Shown piece by piece: positions 19,025 to 29,250 of a stretch of 64,000 bases of DNA. Every line of letters begins with the position of its first letter. Positions within the stretch are counted from its first letter, which is position 1. The notes beneath the pieces were generated by a model. That model worked only from the letters and a program-made list of their open reading frames with translations. It did no database searches and was not told the DNA's origin. A program made the translations under genes and the position numbers. The stretch is from Bacillus sp. B15-48 (GTDB taxonomy: Bacteria; Bacillota; Bacilli; Bacillales; Cytobacillaceae), in assembly GCF_016879755.1 (NCBI RefSeq), contig NZ_WOFU01000005.1, positions 240,750 to 304,749 of the forward strand, in the 5' to 3' direction.

Positions 19025-20494
19025 CTATTTTTCCTTTCTCTTCTTTATTGCCTTTATGGCAATTTCTTTATCATCAAAATCGAGAATTTTATCACCAATT
19101 ATTTGATATGTTTCATGACCTTTGCCGGCGATTAAAATAATATCCTCTTTTTCTGCTTGTTGAACAGCAAAATCGATTGCTTCTGCCCTGTCAGTTATTT
19201 TCTTATAGTGACTACCTTTTACCCCATCCTCCATATCGCGTAAAATCAGCTCTGGGTCCTCACTTCGTGGATTATCCGAAGTAAAAATGGGGTTCGTTGC
19301 ATATTGACAAGCAATTTCCGCCATTAATGGCCGCTTTGTTGAGTCGCGGTCGCCACCACAACCAACTACAACAAAAATCCTTTTTTTAGCAAACTGTTGG
19401 ATCGTTTTTAACACATTTTCTAGGCTATCAGGTGTATGAGCATAATCAACAATAACAGTATAGTCTTGGCCGGCATTAACTAACTCGAAACGGCCACGAA
19501 CTCCTTTTACTGTCTCAAGCGAAGAAATGATTCGGTTAAGTGGAATCCCGGAAACTAAACAAGCGCCTACGCTGGCAAGAACATTATAAATGCTAAATTT
19601 GCCAATTAACTGCATGCTTAATTTTTCAATTCCAAATGGAGTGACAAGGTCAAAAGTTGTACCACTAGCAGTCATTTGAATATTTTTCGCCTGAAGATCT
19701 GCGTTATTGTCAATTCCATAGGTTAAAATATAAGCTACCGTATTTCTCTCGTATTCTTTACTAACTACATCATCTGCATTAAGGACCGCATACTTAGGTT
19801 TTTCATGATGAAAAACATTGCCCAACTGAGCAAACAGAAGACTTTTTGCTTTTTTATACTCTTCCATTGTTTGATGGTAATCTAAATGATCTTGTGTAAG
19901 ATTCGTAAAAACGGCAATATCATAATCTGTCCCATGGACTCGGCCGTTTACAAGTGCATGCGAAGAAACCTCCATCACAGCTGTACGAACTTTTTCATCA
20001 ACCATTTGTTTAAAGGTTTTTTGTAATGTAAGACTTTCGGGTGTTGTATTTTTCACTTCTAATTTCCTACTACCAATCATTGTATACATCGTCCCAATTA
20101 AGCCTGTCTTTTGACCTTCATCTGTAAAAACTTTTTCAATCAAATGGCTTGTTGTCGTTTTTCCATTTGTTCCGGTTACTCCAATCAGATGAAGCTTATG
20201 GCTTGGTTGTTCATAAAAAGCATCGGCTAAAATAGCCATCGCTCTCGTTGTATCTTTCACAACAATCACCGGTACATTTAAGGCCAATTCTTTTTCCGCA
20301 AGGACGGCAACTGCACCATTTTCAACAGCCGATTCAGCAAAGTCATGCCCGTCAACGGTGTATCCCTTAATACAAATAAACAGACTGCCTTGTGTTACTT
20401 TTCTATTATCATTTTCAATCGAAGTGATATCAGGATTTTCTCCTTTATAGGCAATAAAGGAATGCAAATATCCGAGTAGTTTATGTAGTTTCAT
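19025..20494 (-). CDS. murE: UDP-MurNAc-L-Ala-D-Glu:meso-diaminopimelate ligase MurE
   Basis: MurE adds the third stem residue. The motif [13 protein letters not shown] identifies the meso-diaminopimelate-adding type, rather than lysine. The ATP site is [15 protein letters not shown], the carbamylated-lysine region includes [16 protein letters not shown], and there is a C-terminal [10 protein letters not shown]. It has 489 aa. This predicts A1-gamma (DAP) peptidoglycan in the organism. Confidence 0.97.
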   Translation of the reverse strand: MKLHKLLGYLHSFIAYKGENPDITSIENDNRKVTQGSLFICIKGYTVDGHDFAESAVENGAVAVLAEKELALNVPVIVVKDTTRAMAILADAFYEQPSHKLHLIGVTGTNGKTTTSHLIEKVFTDEGQKTGLIGTMYTMIGSRKLEVKNTTPESLTLQKTFKQMVDEKVRTAVMEVSSHALVNGRVHGTDYDIAVFTNLTQDHLDYHQTMEEYKKAKSLLFAQLGNVFHHEKPKYAVLNADDVVSKEYERNTVAYILTYGIDNNADLQAKNIQMTASGTTFDLVTPFGIEKLSMQLIGKFSIYNVLASVGACLVSGIPLNRIISSLETVKGVRGRFELVNAGQDYTVIVDYAHTPDSLENVLKTIQQFAKKRIFVVVGCGGDRDSTKRPLMAEIACQYATNPIFTSDNPRSEDPELILRDMEDGVKGSHYKKITDRAEAIDFAVQQAEKEDIILIAGKGHETYQIIGDKILDFDDKEIAIKAIKKRKEK

Positions 20495-20594
20495 TTACAT
20501 CAGTTCCTCTCAATACAAACATAGCGATTTATATTTTACATGATTCATCGGAAATTAGCCATCATGTATTTAAAGTTTCGCTTTTCTAATCCTT

Positions 20595-20632
20595 ACAAAA
20601 AATGGGCGACGAATTCAGTTTTTTCGCCGCCC
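20595..20632 (-). terminator. Terminator after spoVD
   Basis: On the minus strand GGGCGGCGAA and TTCGTCGCCC (20632-20604) form a 10-bp stem with one G-U pair and a nine-base loop, followed by ATTTTTTGT. It lies between the spoVD stop and murE. Confidence 0.8.
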
Positions 20633-20660
20633 AGTGTTTGTCCTCTCTTGATGACCAACT

Positions 20661-22577
20661 CTATTTTTCACCCATATAAATTCTGATTGTAGAACCTTCT
20701 TTGACCTTCGTTCCTGCTGATGGTGACTGTTTAACGACTTTCTTCCCTTCACCACTCACATCTATTTTTAAGTTTACCAACATTTGCCTAATTTCGACAT
20801 TTGTTAACCCTAGAAGATCCGGAACTTCAACCATTGGCGTGTCTAACCAGGTAAGTTCTTTTTCAATTTGCTCCTTTCTAGGCTCGACTTCTAGTGCATG
20901 CAAACTGTCTTCCATAATTTTCCCAACAATTGGAGCAGCGACGACTCCTCCAAACTGTACCGTTCCTTTTGGGTTATCTACGGCAATGTAAACAACAATT
21001 TCAGGGTCATCTGCTGGCGCAAAACCGATAAATGAAACGATATAATTATTCTCTAAATATCTTCCGCCTTGCGCTTTTTGAGCAGTACCTGTTTTTCCAC
21101 CTACTCTGTATGATTCAACAAACGCTCCTTTTCCAGACCCTTGAGCGACAACCGTTTCCAATGCATGACGAATATGTTTAGATGTTTCTTCTGAAATCAC
21201 TTGTCTTTTCGCAACAGGAGATTTCTTCATAACAACTTTCCCAGTTGCTGGGTCAATTAATTCCTTGGCAATATAGGGAGTATAAAGTGTCCCACCGTTA
21301 ACAGCAGCAGCAACAGCAGCCACTTGTTGAATAGGGGTAACAGAAACGCCTTGTCCGAAAGCGGTTGTCGCTTGTTCTACAGGGCCAACGCGATCTAATT
21401 TAAACAAAATTCCCCTTCCTTCTCCTTGTAGGTCAATTCCCGTTTTCTGGCCAAATCCAAAATCATATATATATTTAAATAGCGTTTCCTTGCCAAGTCT
21501 TTCTCCCAGTTCAACAAAACCAGGGTTACATGAATTTTGAACAACCTCTAAAAAACTTTGTGATCCGTGTCCACCAGACTTCCAACAATGGATTTTCGCC
21601 CCAGATACTTCAACATAGCCAGGATCGTGAAAATGGTCTTTTTCTAAGTCCACCTTCTCCTCTTCGAGCGCAGCAGCCAAGGTAATAATTTTAAATGTTG
21701 ACCCAGGCTCATAAGCGCTCCAAATCGGAAGATTTCGATTGTATACTTCTGGTGACACATGTTGAAAATTGGCCGGATCAAAATTAGGTCTGCTCGACAT
21801 CGCGAGAATTTCACCACTATTTGGGTCCATTGCAATCGCAATAATCCCATCTGGATTATATTTTGCCTCGGCAATATCTAATTCTCTTTCAACAATCGTT
21901 TGCACTTTACTATCAATGGTTAACTTCAGATCCAACCCATCTTTAGGTGGCTCATAATCATCCGCCATATCATCCATCCGTTGGCCTTTTGCATTCGCAT
22001 AAAACTGAACAGATCCCTGCTCACCTTTTAATTCTTCATCATAGTACAACTCTAGCCCCATTAACCCTTGATTATCAACTCCCGCAAATCCTAAAACATG
22101 GGATAAATAATCCCCAAATGGATAGTGCCGCTTCGAGTCTTCTCCGATATAAATCCCTTTTAAATCTAGTGCTCGGACTTCTTTTGCCTTTTCATGCGAA
22201 ATCTTCCTCGCTTCATTAATTCGAACAATCGATTCCTTTTTTGTGATATATTGGAATACCGTTTCTTTCTTTATATTTAGAACAGCTGCTAAACTTTCCG
22301 CCGTTTCAGCCGGATTTTCAATTTGTCGCGGGACGGCCCAAACGGTAGGTGCACTAATATTAGTTGCAAGCGCTACACCATTCCGGTCAATAATTTCTCC
22401 TCGCTTTGGCTCAAAAGGGATATTTCGACTCCATGAACTTTTTGCTCTATCTGTTAACCAATCGCCCATAATAAATTGAACATAGCCAAGGCGAACATCA
22501 ATGATTAAGAATGTGAGCAGACCTACTACAAGAACTAAGGCCAACCTTTTTCTGACCGTAACATTTGAGACGCGCAT
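20661..22577 (-). CDS. spoVD: Stage V sporulation protein D (class B penicillin-binding protein)
   Basis: SpoVD is the transpeptidase for spore cortex synthesis, the partner of SpoVE. It has an N-terminal membrane anchor (about residues 10-30), a dimerisation domain, a transpeptidase domain with S293-T-F-K296, S349-C-N and the KTGTAQ motif, then one PASTA domain (VPDLLGLTNVEIRQMLVNL). The start is ATG 22577 (MRVSNVTVRKRLALV), which matches the family N-terminus; a longer frame reaches 22607 without a good match. It has 638 aa. It is separated from pbpB by 279 bases that contain a dispersed repeat and a possible SigE promoter. Confidence 0.96.
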   Translation of the reverse strand: MRVSNVTVRKRLALVLVVGLLTFLIIDVRLGYVQFIMGDWLTDRAKSSWSRNIPFEPKRGEIIDRNGVALATNISAPTVWAVPRQIENPAETAESLAAVLNIKKETVFQYITKKESIVRINEARKISHEKAKEVRALDLKGIYIGEDSKRHYPFGDYLSHVLGFAGVDNQGLMGLELYYDEELKGEQGSVQFYANAKGQRMDDMADDYEPPKDGLDLKLTIDSKVQTIVERELDIAEAKYNPDGIIAIAMDPNSGEILAMSSRPNFDPANFQHVSPEVYNRNLPIWSAYEPGSTFKIITLAAALEEEKVDLEKDHFHDPGYVEVSGAKIHCWKSGGHGSQSFLEVVQNSCNPGFVELGERLGKETLFKYIYDFGFGQKTGIDLQGEGRGILFKLDRVGPVEQATTAFGQGVSVTPIQQVAAVAAAVNGGTLYTPYIAKELIDPATGKVVMKKSPVAKRQVISEETSKHIRHALETVVAQGSGKGAFVESYRVGGKTGTAQKAQGGRYLENNYIVSFIGFAPADDPEIVVYIAVDNPKGTVQFGGVVAAPIVGKIMEDSLHALEVEPRKEQIEKELTWLDTPMVEVPDLLGLTNVEIRQMLVNLKIDVSGEGKKVVKQSPSAGTKVKEGSTIRIYMGEK

Positions 22578-22660
22578 CGAATGAACAAACCTCCCTTTCC
22601 CCCACATTCAGCCCCAATTTCAATCCGTATCTATTTGCTCATGTGGGGATTGCTCGTTCA

Positions 22661-22689
22661 AATATATGCTTGTACCCATTGCTTTATCA
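22661..22689 (-). promoter_or_regulatory. Possible SigE promoter of spoVD
   Basis: On the minus strand TGATAAA (22683-22689) and CATATATT (22661-22668) are 14 bases apart, resembling SigE -35 and -10 elements (ATA-rich / CATACAnT). spoVD is SigE-dependent in B. subtilis. The match is imperfect. Confidence 0.35.
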
Positions 22690-22721
22690 CAAAAAATTAG
22701 ACATGCCTTAATAGCAAGAAC

Positions 22722-22836
22722 AAAAGCGTAAGCACCTTGGTCAGCCCCGACAAGCGTTGGAGGGCCGGCTATTGAAGTCGCTCTTTGACTTCATTAGACA
22801 GACCGAAGCGACTCGAGGAGCTAGGCGCTGGAGCTA
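22722..22836. repeat. Dispersed GC-rich intergenic repeat between pbpB and spoVD
   Basis: About 115 bases are clearly richer in GC than the flanks. They begin near AAGCGTAAGCACCTTGG and end near GGCGCTGGAGC. A perfect hairpin TGAAGTC/GACTTCA (22773-22779, 22787-22793) lies in the middle. The sequence resembles a repeat I recall from Bacillaceae intergenic regions. It has no open reading frame of note. Confidence 0.65.
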
Positions 22837-22856
22837 AACAACTAAAAAACAGAGGA

Positions 22857-25091
22857 TTATTCATCCCCTGTTTCTAAAGCATCTCCTTCGAGCGACTCTT
22901 CTTCATTATCTTCCATTTTAGCTTTCTCGAATTTCTCAGTCGGTGATGTTAATTCGACAATTAAATAATCTCCTTCAATGACAGTCGTTCCAGCTTTGAT
23001 GCTTTGTTTTGTTACATAGCCATTCCCAGCCTTATTTAATTTCAATCCAGACGTTTGCGCAAACTTCATTACATCCCGTAAAGACCAGTCAGTCATATCC
23101 GGAGCCGTTATTTCACCAGACGTTCTTAAAATAACACGTTCCCCTTCCATTGTCGTTGCCCCCGCTTCTGGAAGCTGTTGTTCAATCGTTTTTCCCTCTC
23201 CGACAACAATTGGCTTAAGCCCTTCTTCTTTAAGTACTTGCATAGCCTCCTCAGCTGAGGAACCTGTAACATCAGGAATTTCACTAACTCTTGCCTTTTC
23301 ATACTGAACTGGTTGAATGTTTAAATATTGTAAGCTACTTTTCATCACTGGGTTAAAAATCTCCGATACAGGTACAGAACCATTCGTCGCCCCATCAATA
23401 TTTGGTTTCTGAACAGCTACGTAAACGACTAACTCAGGGTCATCTGCCGGGGCCATCCCTAAGAAAGAAAAGAGGAAATTACTATGACCTGTTAAATATC
23501 TCCCATCAGCACCTGGAATTTGTGAAGTTCCCGTTTTCCCAGCAACTTCATACCCCTCAATTTGATAATTATTCCCTGTTCCAAAATCCTCATTTGACAC
23601 TGTTGTTTCCAAAATATCCCGAACCTGTTGTGCCGTTTCTTTTGATATAGGTGTGCCTACTACTTGTGGTTCTTCCTCAAAAACAACTTCTCCTGTAGAT
23701 GGATCAATAATTTTATCAATAATGCGCGGCTTCATCATTTTCCCATTATTACTAATCGCTGTCGTAGCCTGGACAAGCTGGATAGGAGTTACTGTCGTTC
23801 CTTGTCCAAAAGAAGTTGTAATTTTCTCTATTGGCCATTCATAGACAATTCTTCCTGTTACCTCATTAGGCAACGCAATTCCAGTTGGTTTTTCAAAACC
23901 AAAGGCAGTTAAATAATGTCTAAATGTATCCGTTCCAATTTTCTCATTAGCAAGTTTTGCAACCACTACATTTGAAGACCGTTGAATTCCTTCTAAATAG
24001 GTGATGGTTCCCCAGCCTCTGCCATAATTATGATCTCGAATGGGACTAGATTTAGGTGTCACTCGATAAGAGCCAGATTCATAATATTCGTTTGGGTTAA
24101 AGACATTTTCTTCGACCGCAGCCGCTAGTGTAAAGATTTTCATTGTCGAACCTGGTTCAATCGACGTTTCGATTGCTTCATTATGCCATGTTTTTTCTAT
24201 TCCCGCTCTTGTTTCCGGATGGAAAGTCGGCCGCTGTCCCATTGCAAGAATATCGCCTGTTTTTGCATCAGCGACAACAGCAATAATTTTTTCAGGTTGA
24301 TACTTTTCATTCACTTTTGTCATTGCATCTTCCAGGAACGTTTGAATTTTTTTATCAATCGTCAAATAAATATTATTGCCATCTTGCGCCGGGATAATTT
24401 CTTTTTCAGCGTTCGGAAGGAGGAATCCCCATAAATCACTTTCGACCTTTAACGAACCATTTTTTCCATTTAAGTGCTTATTGAATTTTTCTTCAATCCC
24501 AAGATGACCAATATTCTCAACTTTACCTTCTTCATTCTCTCTCTTTTCTACAAATCCAATTAGATGGGAAGAGAATACACCATTTGGATAAAATCGTTTC
24601 GCTCCTTTTATAAAGGTAATACCAGGCAAAGATTCCTTTTCAATTTCACTTTTCACTTTATGGGAGATGTCCCTGCCCGCCGCACCAAATTCTACTTGAA
24701 AAACACCTTCTTTTGTTAACCTCCTAAGAATTTCAGATTCATCTAATTCTATGTATTTTGATAACACTTTTGCTGTCGGTTGAGGATCAACCACATGCCG
24801 TGGTTGTTTTTCATTTGTAGTTACGTTTTCGTCAAGTATAGCCACTAGCGTATAGGCACTTGTATCTTCGGCAATAACCTCTTTAGTCCGGTCAAAAATC
24901 GTTCCTCTCACTGCCTCGATAATCGTTTCGTTTGAATATTTTTGTTGGGCTCTCGCTGCTAGTGCTTGTCCGTGAACCTCACCAGTAATCTGAATCGATA
25001 GAAATCGATAAATTAAGATAAAAAAGAGCAGGCTGAATAACACAAATAATCCAGCTGCTCCTACATTCATTTGGGGGTGTTTCTTATTCAT
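22857..25091 (-). CDS. pbpB: Penicillin-binding protein 2B (division transpeptidase)
   Basis: PBP2B is the septal class B transpeptidase, the partner of FtsW. It has a membrane anchor (about residues 12-30), a dimerisation domain, a transpeptidase domain with S315-T-M-K318, SSN and KTGTSQ motifs, and two C-terminal PASTA domains (VPDVTGSSAEEAMQVLKEEG-type, then the domain starting TAPDMTDWSLRDV). It has 744 aa. The C-terminus is acidic. ATG 25091 overlaps the ftsL stop by four bases, so the two are translationally coupled. Confidence 0.96.
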   Translation of the reverse strand: MNKKHPQMNVGAAGLFVLFSLLFFILIYRFLSIQITGEVHGQALAARAQQKYSNETIIEAVRGTIFDRTKEVIAEDTSAYTLVAILDENVTTNEKQPRHVVDPQPTAKVLSKYIELDESEILRRLTKEGVFQVEFGAAGRDISHKVKSEIEKESLPGITFIKGAKRFYPNGVFSSHLIGFVEKRENEEGKVENIGHLGIEEKFNKHLNGKNGSLKVESDLWGFLLPNAEKEIIPAQDGNNIYLTIDKKIQTFLEDAMTKVNEKYQPEKIIAVVADAKTGDILAMGQRPTFHPETRAGIEKTWHNEAIETSIEPGSTMKIFTLAAAVEENVFNPNEYYESGSYRVTPKSSPIRDHNYGRGWGTITYLEGIQRSSNVVVAKLANEKIGTDTFRHYLTAFGFEKPTGIALPNEVTGRIVYEWPIEKITTSFGQGTTVTPIQLVQATTAISNNGKMMKPRIIDKIIDPSTGEVVFEEEPQVVGTPISKETAQQVRDILETTVSNEDFGTGNNYQIEGYEVAGKTGTSQIPGADGRYLTGHSNFLFSFLGMAPADDPELVVYVAVQKPNIDGATNGSVPVSEIFNPVMKSSLQYLNIQPVQYEKARVSEIPDVTGSSAEEAMQVLKEEGLKPIVVGEGKTIEQQLPEAGATTMEGERVILRTSGEITAPDMTDWSLRDVMKFAQTSGLKLNKAGNGYVTKQSIKAGTTVIEGDYLIVELTSPTEKFEKAKMEDNEEESLEGDALETGDE

Positions 25092-25462
25092 TGTCCTTGC
25101 ACAACCTTGATGTTATTTTCATTGAACGTTAATCCAAGTTTTTCAGCCTGTTCTTTTATCCGTTCATATGTGCTTAGCTCACTAATTTGCATTTCTAAGT
25201 CTTTATTTATTCTCTGTTGCTCTGTAATAGAATTTTCAACAAGTTGGATATCCTTATTTGCCGCGTATATGTCAGCCTGCTTGGAAAGGATAAAACCGGC
25301 GCCAATCGAGAGCATCACACCAAATGCAAGAATTAACACTTTTTCTCCAGGGGACAGCCAAGCGCTTTTTTTGGGGGCAGCCATTTTTTTAGGATTAATG
25401 GAAGGGTTTTGCTGTGATTGCTGCTGGGATTCGTGTTGTAATTTTTTTGCAAGATTGCTCAT
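25088..25462 (-). CDS. ftsL: Cell division protein FtsL
   Basis: This is a 124-aa bitopic protein. A Q/S/K-rich cytoplasmic tail (1-35) leads to one membrane segment (about 41-60) and an extracellular leucine-zipper coiled coil (about 65-115). It forms the trimeric complex with DivIC and DivIB that activates FtsW-PBP2B. Sequence conservation in FtsL is low, so the call relies on size, topology and position between rsmH and pbpB. Confidence 0.92.
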   Translation of the reverse strand: MSNLAKKLQHESQQQSQQNPSINPKKMAAPKKSAWLSPGEKVLILAFGVMLSIGAGFILSKQADIYAANKDIQLVENSITEQQRINKDLEMQISELSTYERIKEQAEKLGLTFNENNIKVVQGQ

Positions 25463-25518
25463 CGTTTCTCCTCCTGTTTTTCATAAATTCTATATAGGCA
25501 ACTATCGTTATCAGATGA

Positions 25519-26451
25519 TTAGAGTTTTTCAGCGATTCGTAACTTTGCCGAACGGGCCCGATTATTCTCTGAAAGTTCCTGTTCCGTAGGGAGGATTGGT
25601 TTTCTTGTCACCAATTTCATCTTTGGTTGAAACTCATCCGGTATAATCGGTAAACCTGGTGGCAAAGGTGGTGTTTCACTTGCCTTCTTAAATGTAACTT
25701 TACAAATTCGATCTTCTAATGAATGAAAAGTAATGACACTAATACGACCGCCTTTGGCAAGAATTTCGATCGCTTGTTCCAAAGAATTTTCAAAGACGCC
25801 TAATTCATCATTTACAGCAATTCTAATTGCTTGAAATACTCTTTTAGCTGGGTGACCGCCCGTTCTTCTAGCTGGTGCTGGAATTGAATCTTTAATCAAA
25901 TCAACAAGTTCTCCAGTCGTCGTAAGCGGTTTCTCAGCCCTAGCAGACTCAATTTTTCTAGCAATTTGTTTTGAAAATTTTTCTTCTCCATACCGGAAGA
26001 AAATTTTCACTAACTTTTCATAAGGCCACTCATTTACAACATGATAGGCAGAAATATCCGCTTCTTGGTCCATCCTCATATCTAAAGGTGCATCATGATG
26101 ATAGCTAAAACCACGCTCAGGTGTATCTAATTGTGGTGAGGAAACACCTAAGTCGTAAAGAACGCCATCAACTTCCTGGACTCCCCTAGCTTCAAGTTCA
26201 GCCTGCAAATGAAGAAAATTACTTTTAATTATCGTTAGTCGTTCACCATATTTAGCTAGTTTTTCTTGAGCATTATATATAGCTGTTTCATCTTGATCAA
26301 AAGCATATAATTTTCCCTTGTCGGAAAGTTTCGATAAGATCAGCTCACTATGTCCAGCACCACCGAGAGTACAATCCACATAAATACCATCTGGTTTAAT
26401 ATTAAGTCCTGCAACAGCTTCATCTAGTAATACAGTTGTATGTTTAAACAT
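25519..26451 (-). CDS. rsmH: 16S rRNA (cytosine1402-N4)-methyltransferase RsmH
   Basis: RsmH N4-methylates C1402 of 16S rRNA using SAM. Motifs: [16 protein letters not shown] (SAM loop), [31 protein letters not shown], and HSLEDRICK. The start is ATG 26451 ([13 protein letters not shown]), the usual N-terminus, behind AGGGGA; a longer frame to 26508 runs into the mraZ stop region. It has 310 aa. Confidence 0.96.
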   Translation of the reverse strand: MFKHTTVLLDEAVAGLNIKPDGIYVDCTLGGAGHSELILSKLSDKGKLYAFDQDETAIYNAQEKLAKYGERLTIIKSNFLHLQAELEARGVQEVDGVLYDLGVSSPQLDTPERGFSYHHDAPLDMRMDQEADISAYHVVNEWPYEKLVKIFFRYGEEKFSKQIARKIESARAEKPLTTTGELVDLIKDSIPAPARRTGGHPAKRVFQAIRIAVNDELGVFENSLEQAIEILAKGGRISVITFHSLEDRICKVTFKKASETPPLPPGLPIIPDEFQPKMKLVTRKPILPTEQELSENNRARSAKLRIAEKL

Positions 26452-26520
26452 GTTGTCCCCTTTCCAATCATACATTCGGTTTAAACTTAACATAACCGAA
26501 TGGATCAAATGCGCCTTAGG

Positions 26521-26952
26521 TTAAATATCAAATCCAATCATATTTTCCGCAATTTCAGCAAAAGATTCCTCTGATTGTACGAAATATTCTTCCCAAATTG
26601 ATTTGCTCCAAATCTCAATCCGATTGGAAACACCTAAGATTACACATTCTTTTTCAAGTTTTGCGTACTGTAAAAGTGTTGATGGTAAATTAATTCTTCC
26701 TTGTTTGTCAATTTCACTCTCGCTGGCACCAGAGAAGAAAAAGCGGGTAAAAGCACGTGCATCCTTTTTCGTTAATGGGAGAGCTTTTAACTTTTCTTCT
26801 ATAACTGCCCATTCAGACATTGGGTAACCAAACAAACATTGGTCTAGACCCCGAGTAATGATAAACACTTCTCCTAAATCATCGCGCAATTTCGCAGGGA
26901 TGATTAAGCGGCCCTTCGTATCAATGTTGTGATGGTATTCTCCCATGAACAT
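26521..26952 (-). CDS. mraZ: Transcriptional regulator MraZ
   Basis: MraZ is an AbrB-fold ring-forming DNA-binding protein that controls its own dcw operon. Two SpoVT/AbrB-like repeats are visible, each with a DxKGR motif: [17 protein letters not shown] and [16 protein letters not shown]. The start is ATG 26952 ([16 protein letters not shown]), the conserved N-terminus, giving 143 aa as in B. subtilis; the ribosome site (GTGGGGGT) is poor. It is the first gene of the cluster, with MraZ boxes just upstream. Confidence 0.96.
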   Translation of the reverse strand: MFMGEYHHNIDTKGRLIIPAKLRDDLGEVFIITRGLDQCLFGYPMSEWAVIEEKLKALPLTKKDARAFTRFFFSGASESEIDKQGRINLPSTLLQYAKLEKECVILGVSNRIEIWSKSIWEEYFVQSEESFAEIAENMIGFDI

Positions 26953-26962
26953 GCCTATTACC

Positions 26963-27008
26963 CCCACTTTCTAAATACAATGTACCACATCACCCCACTT
27001 TCCTCCAC
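26963..27008 (-). promoter_or_regulatory. MraZ operator: three GTGGN boxes at 10-bp spacing, plus one nearer the start
   Basis: On the minus strand GTGGA (27004-27008), GTGGG (26994-26998) and GTGGT (26984-26988) are each separated by five bases. A further GTGGG lies at 26963-26967, 21 bases on. MraZ is known to bind GTGG repeats with five-base spacers upstream of its own gene. The boxes end 32 bases before the mraZ ATG; TACATT/TATTTA between them may be the -10. Confidence 0.75.
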
Positions 27009-27102
27009 ATATTTTTATTTATTCGCTTCTCTAATATCATTTCCTGCTTTTAGGACGATTTCACAACCATTTTTCCATCTACAAATCCCGGTTTTTTTTT
27101 AC

Positions 27103-27132
27103 AAAAAAAAGACCCCTATTAGAAGGAGGTCT
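27103..27132 (-). terminator. Terminator overlapping the bshC stop codon
   Basis: The minus strand reads AGACCTC...GGGGTCT (27132-27110), a 7-bp stem with one G-U pair, followed by eight T. It starts in the last codons of bshC. Confidence 0.75.
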
Positions 27133-28765
27133 ATCGTTTGATAACTTTATGTTTCCCATCAAAAGACAATGGCAATTTCACTAGTTCTGTAAAGAAATCA
27201 AGTCCGTATACATTCATATAATAAAATGGATTCCATACTCGTTCCTGCGGGGAACCACTTGGTCTCAAAGCATTTTCAATTCGAGTAAATTTCAGTAAAA
27301 TATCATCATGTTTCCGACAAACCGACTCATAGATTTTTCTTTCCATGAATTCAATTTGGTTTATAAGAATGTCCTCATTTTTAGTAAGCAAAGGAAGCAA
27401 GCCCTTGTCGACCTTTTCCGTTTTGGCACGAACGAATTTATATTGCTCGACAAGTTGATTCCGCATTTCAACAAATAATTCTTCAAGGTCACGATCTTTT
27501 AAAGAGTCAATAAATTTGAGTTCATATTTACTCGTACCTGTTTCTAGGACATCCTGTAGATCAAGGTTTAATTTGTATAAATCCGTTTCAATCGAACGAT
27601 CGAGAATGGTAATATTCAACCTTGGCACTAGCGGTGGCATTTTCAAATCAAAATACTCAAAGACAAGTTTAAGTTCAGCCCAATAAGCGATTTCCCCTGG
27701 TCCTCCGATAAATGCTAATGTAGGAAACAACCATTCTTGCATTAATGGCCTAGTGACAACATTATTACTTAGACGCTCAGGATATTCAGTAGCGATTGTC
27801 ATTAATTCTTCAAGAGAAAAAGAGATTTCTCCATTTTTTTCTGTAAACAAATTTGTCTGATCTTCAAAACGTAAAAGAATTCGTTCTTTATTCTTTATAT
27901 CATTATAAAAAAGATTTGCCCCATCTTCGCGAAGATCAATTGCCAAATTAAAATCGACTTTTTGAATTTCCTTCTGTTGATCCAAAACACATTTTGTAAT
28001 TTCTTTATGATGGCGAATCTGCAACATAAAGAAATCTTTTTCTAGTTGTCTTAATTCTTGATTACCAGAATCGACAATTAACAAACCATGGTCTTTAAAC
28101 ATTTCCATAATAATCGTCGCAAAAAAATCAACAAATGATTGAGCCGAGGCGAGACAACTTTTCGCAAATTCTCGTAAATCATTCGTATGGCATGTTTCAC
28201 CAAAAGTACCAATAATATCTTCAATCCAAGATAAACACGCTTCCTTATTAATCTCGATATCCGTTACCATAGATTTTTCATGGTTTCCATCCGGATAAAT
28301 CCATTTTTCTGGTTTGTTGTTTTTTAACACATATACATGATTCACTTCTTGGTAATCATGGTCTTCTCCAGCAATCCAAAACACAGGGATAACCGGAATC
28401 CCCAGTTCTTGTTCTTTTTGCTCAGCTAGTTTAATGATTGAAATTACTTTATGAACAGAGTACAACGGACCCGTAAGTAGACCTGCTTGTTGACCACCTA
28501 TTACTGCAACACTATTATCTAACTTGAGTCTTTCAATATTTTTCCTCACTTGTTCAGAGGAAGGAAATCGTGACATATACGTTCTTATATGTTCTGAGAG
28601 CTCTTGTCTGTAAAATGTTCGTTTTTTTAATTCCTCTAGACGAGCAGTATAGTCCGTATCCTTTTGATAATTATAATGAAAGAAGCTCTGAATTTCTTCA
28701 CTTCCTCCCAGGTAACCGGTAGCAAAACGATTAACTGCTGGGAGGGAGAGATTCAAAATCTCCAT
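27131..28765 (-). CDS. bshC: Bacillithiol biosynthesis cysteine-adding enzyme BshC
   Basis: BshC (formerly YllA) adds cysteine to GlcN-malate in the last step of bacillithiol synthesis, the low-molecular-weight thiol of Bacilli. It has a Rossmann-type core (VIGGQQAGLLTGPLYSVHKVISIIKLAEQ; FWIAGEDHDYQEVNHVYV) and a long coiled-coil near the C-terminus (about 430-490). ATG 28765 (MEILNLSLPAVN) has AAGGAAG upstream; an extended frame to 28792 is unlikely. It has 544 aa, near the family's usual length. It is next to mraZ, as in B. subtilis. Confidence 0.95.
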   Translation of the reverse strand: MEILNLSLPAVNRFATGYLGGSEEIQSFFHYNYQKDTDYTARLEELKKRTFYRQELSEHIRTYMSRFPSSEQVRKNIERLKLDNSVAVIGGQQAGLLTGPLYSVHKVISIIKLAEQKEQELGIPVIPVFWIAGEDHDYQEVNHVYVLKNNKPEKWIYPDGNHEKSMVTDIEINKEACLSWIEDIIGTFGETCHTNDLREFAKSCLASAQSFVDFFATIIMEMFKDHGLLIVDSGNQELRQLEKDFFMLQIRHHKEITKCVLDQQKEIQKVDFNLAIDLREDGANLFYNDIKNKERILLRFEDQTNLFTEKNGEISFSLEELMTIATEYPERLSNNVVTRPLMQEWLFPTLAFIGGPGEIAYWAELKLVFEYFDLKMPPLVPRLNITILDRSIETDLYKLNLDLQDVLETGTSKYELKFIDSLKDRDLEELFVEMRNQLVEQYKFVRAKTEKVDKGLLPLLTKNEDILINQIEFMERKIYESVCRKHDDILLKFTRIENALRPSGSPQERVWNPFYYMNVYGLDFFTELVKLPLSFDGKHKVIKR

Positions 28766-28854
28766 ACAAAAGTCTTCCTTTCTCGCAAACAAATTTCACT
28801 CTTAGTAGTATAGCATTGTTCGTTTCCAAAAGAAAAAGACTTTGTTTCATTCAT

Positions 28855-29250
28855 TTATAGAAAAGCAACGATTCCTGAAACCCTTTGGTATAATCCAACA
28901 ATGATTAGCACAAGATAAGCGAATAAAAACAAAAAGAAATTCATCCTCCAATATCCTTTAAATACACGTGGAAAGTTAATTTCTTGTTTGTATTTCCAGT
29001 GTAATAACACAAAACAAAAGGCTAATAGAATGAGAAAGAGGAATATCACCCAGAGGAAAGATTGTCCCCAAATAATATGAATTAAAAAATGTACGGAAAT
29101 AATAAATAAAAGGGTACTAAAATCAATGGCTCTTAATACAGACAGCCTGTGATTTTTCGTTACTTGTTTACTTAAAATAAACATGACAATATACCCAATT
29201 AACGGGACAGTCACAAATAAAGCAACTGCACCTGATATAAAATCCGTCAT
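28855..29250 (-). CDS. DUF3397 membrane protein
   Basis: This 131-aa protein has four predicted membrane segments (about residues 8-27, 42-62, 66-86, 103-125). It fits the DUF3397 family found beside bshC and ketopantoate reductase in many bacilli. No function is known. ATG 29250 abuts the stop of the panE-like gene, so the two are co-transcribed and probably coupled. Confidence 0.75.
   Translation of the reverse strand: MTDFISGAVALFVTVPLIGYIVMFILSKQVTKNHRLSVLRAIDFSTLLFIISVHFLIHIIWGQSFLWVIFLFLILLAFCFVLLHWKYKQEINFPRVFKGYWRMNFFLFLFAYLVLIIVGLYQRVSGIVAFL

Noticed and set aside
25071..25589. A 172-codon plus-strand frame across ftsL and the ends of pbpB and rsmH.
   Set aside because: It overlaps three well-supported genes in antisense; Cys/Phe-rich composition is typical of a shadow frame.
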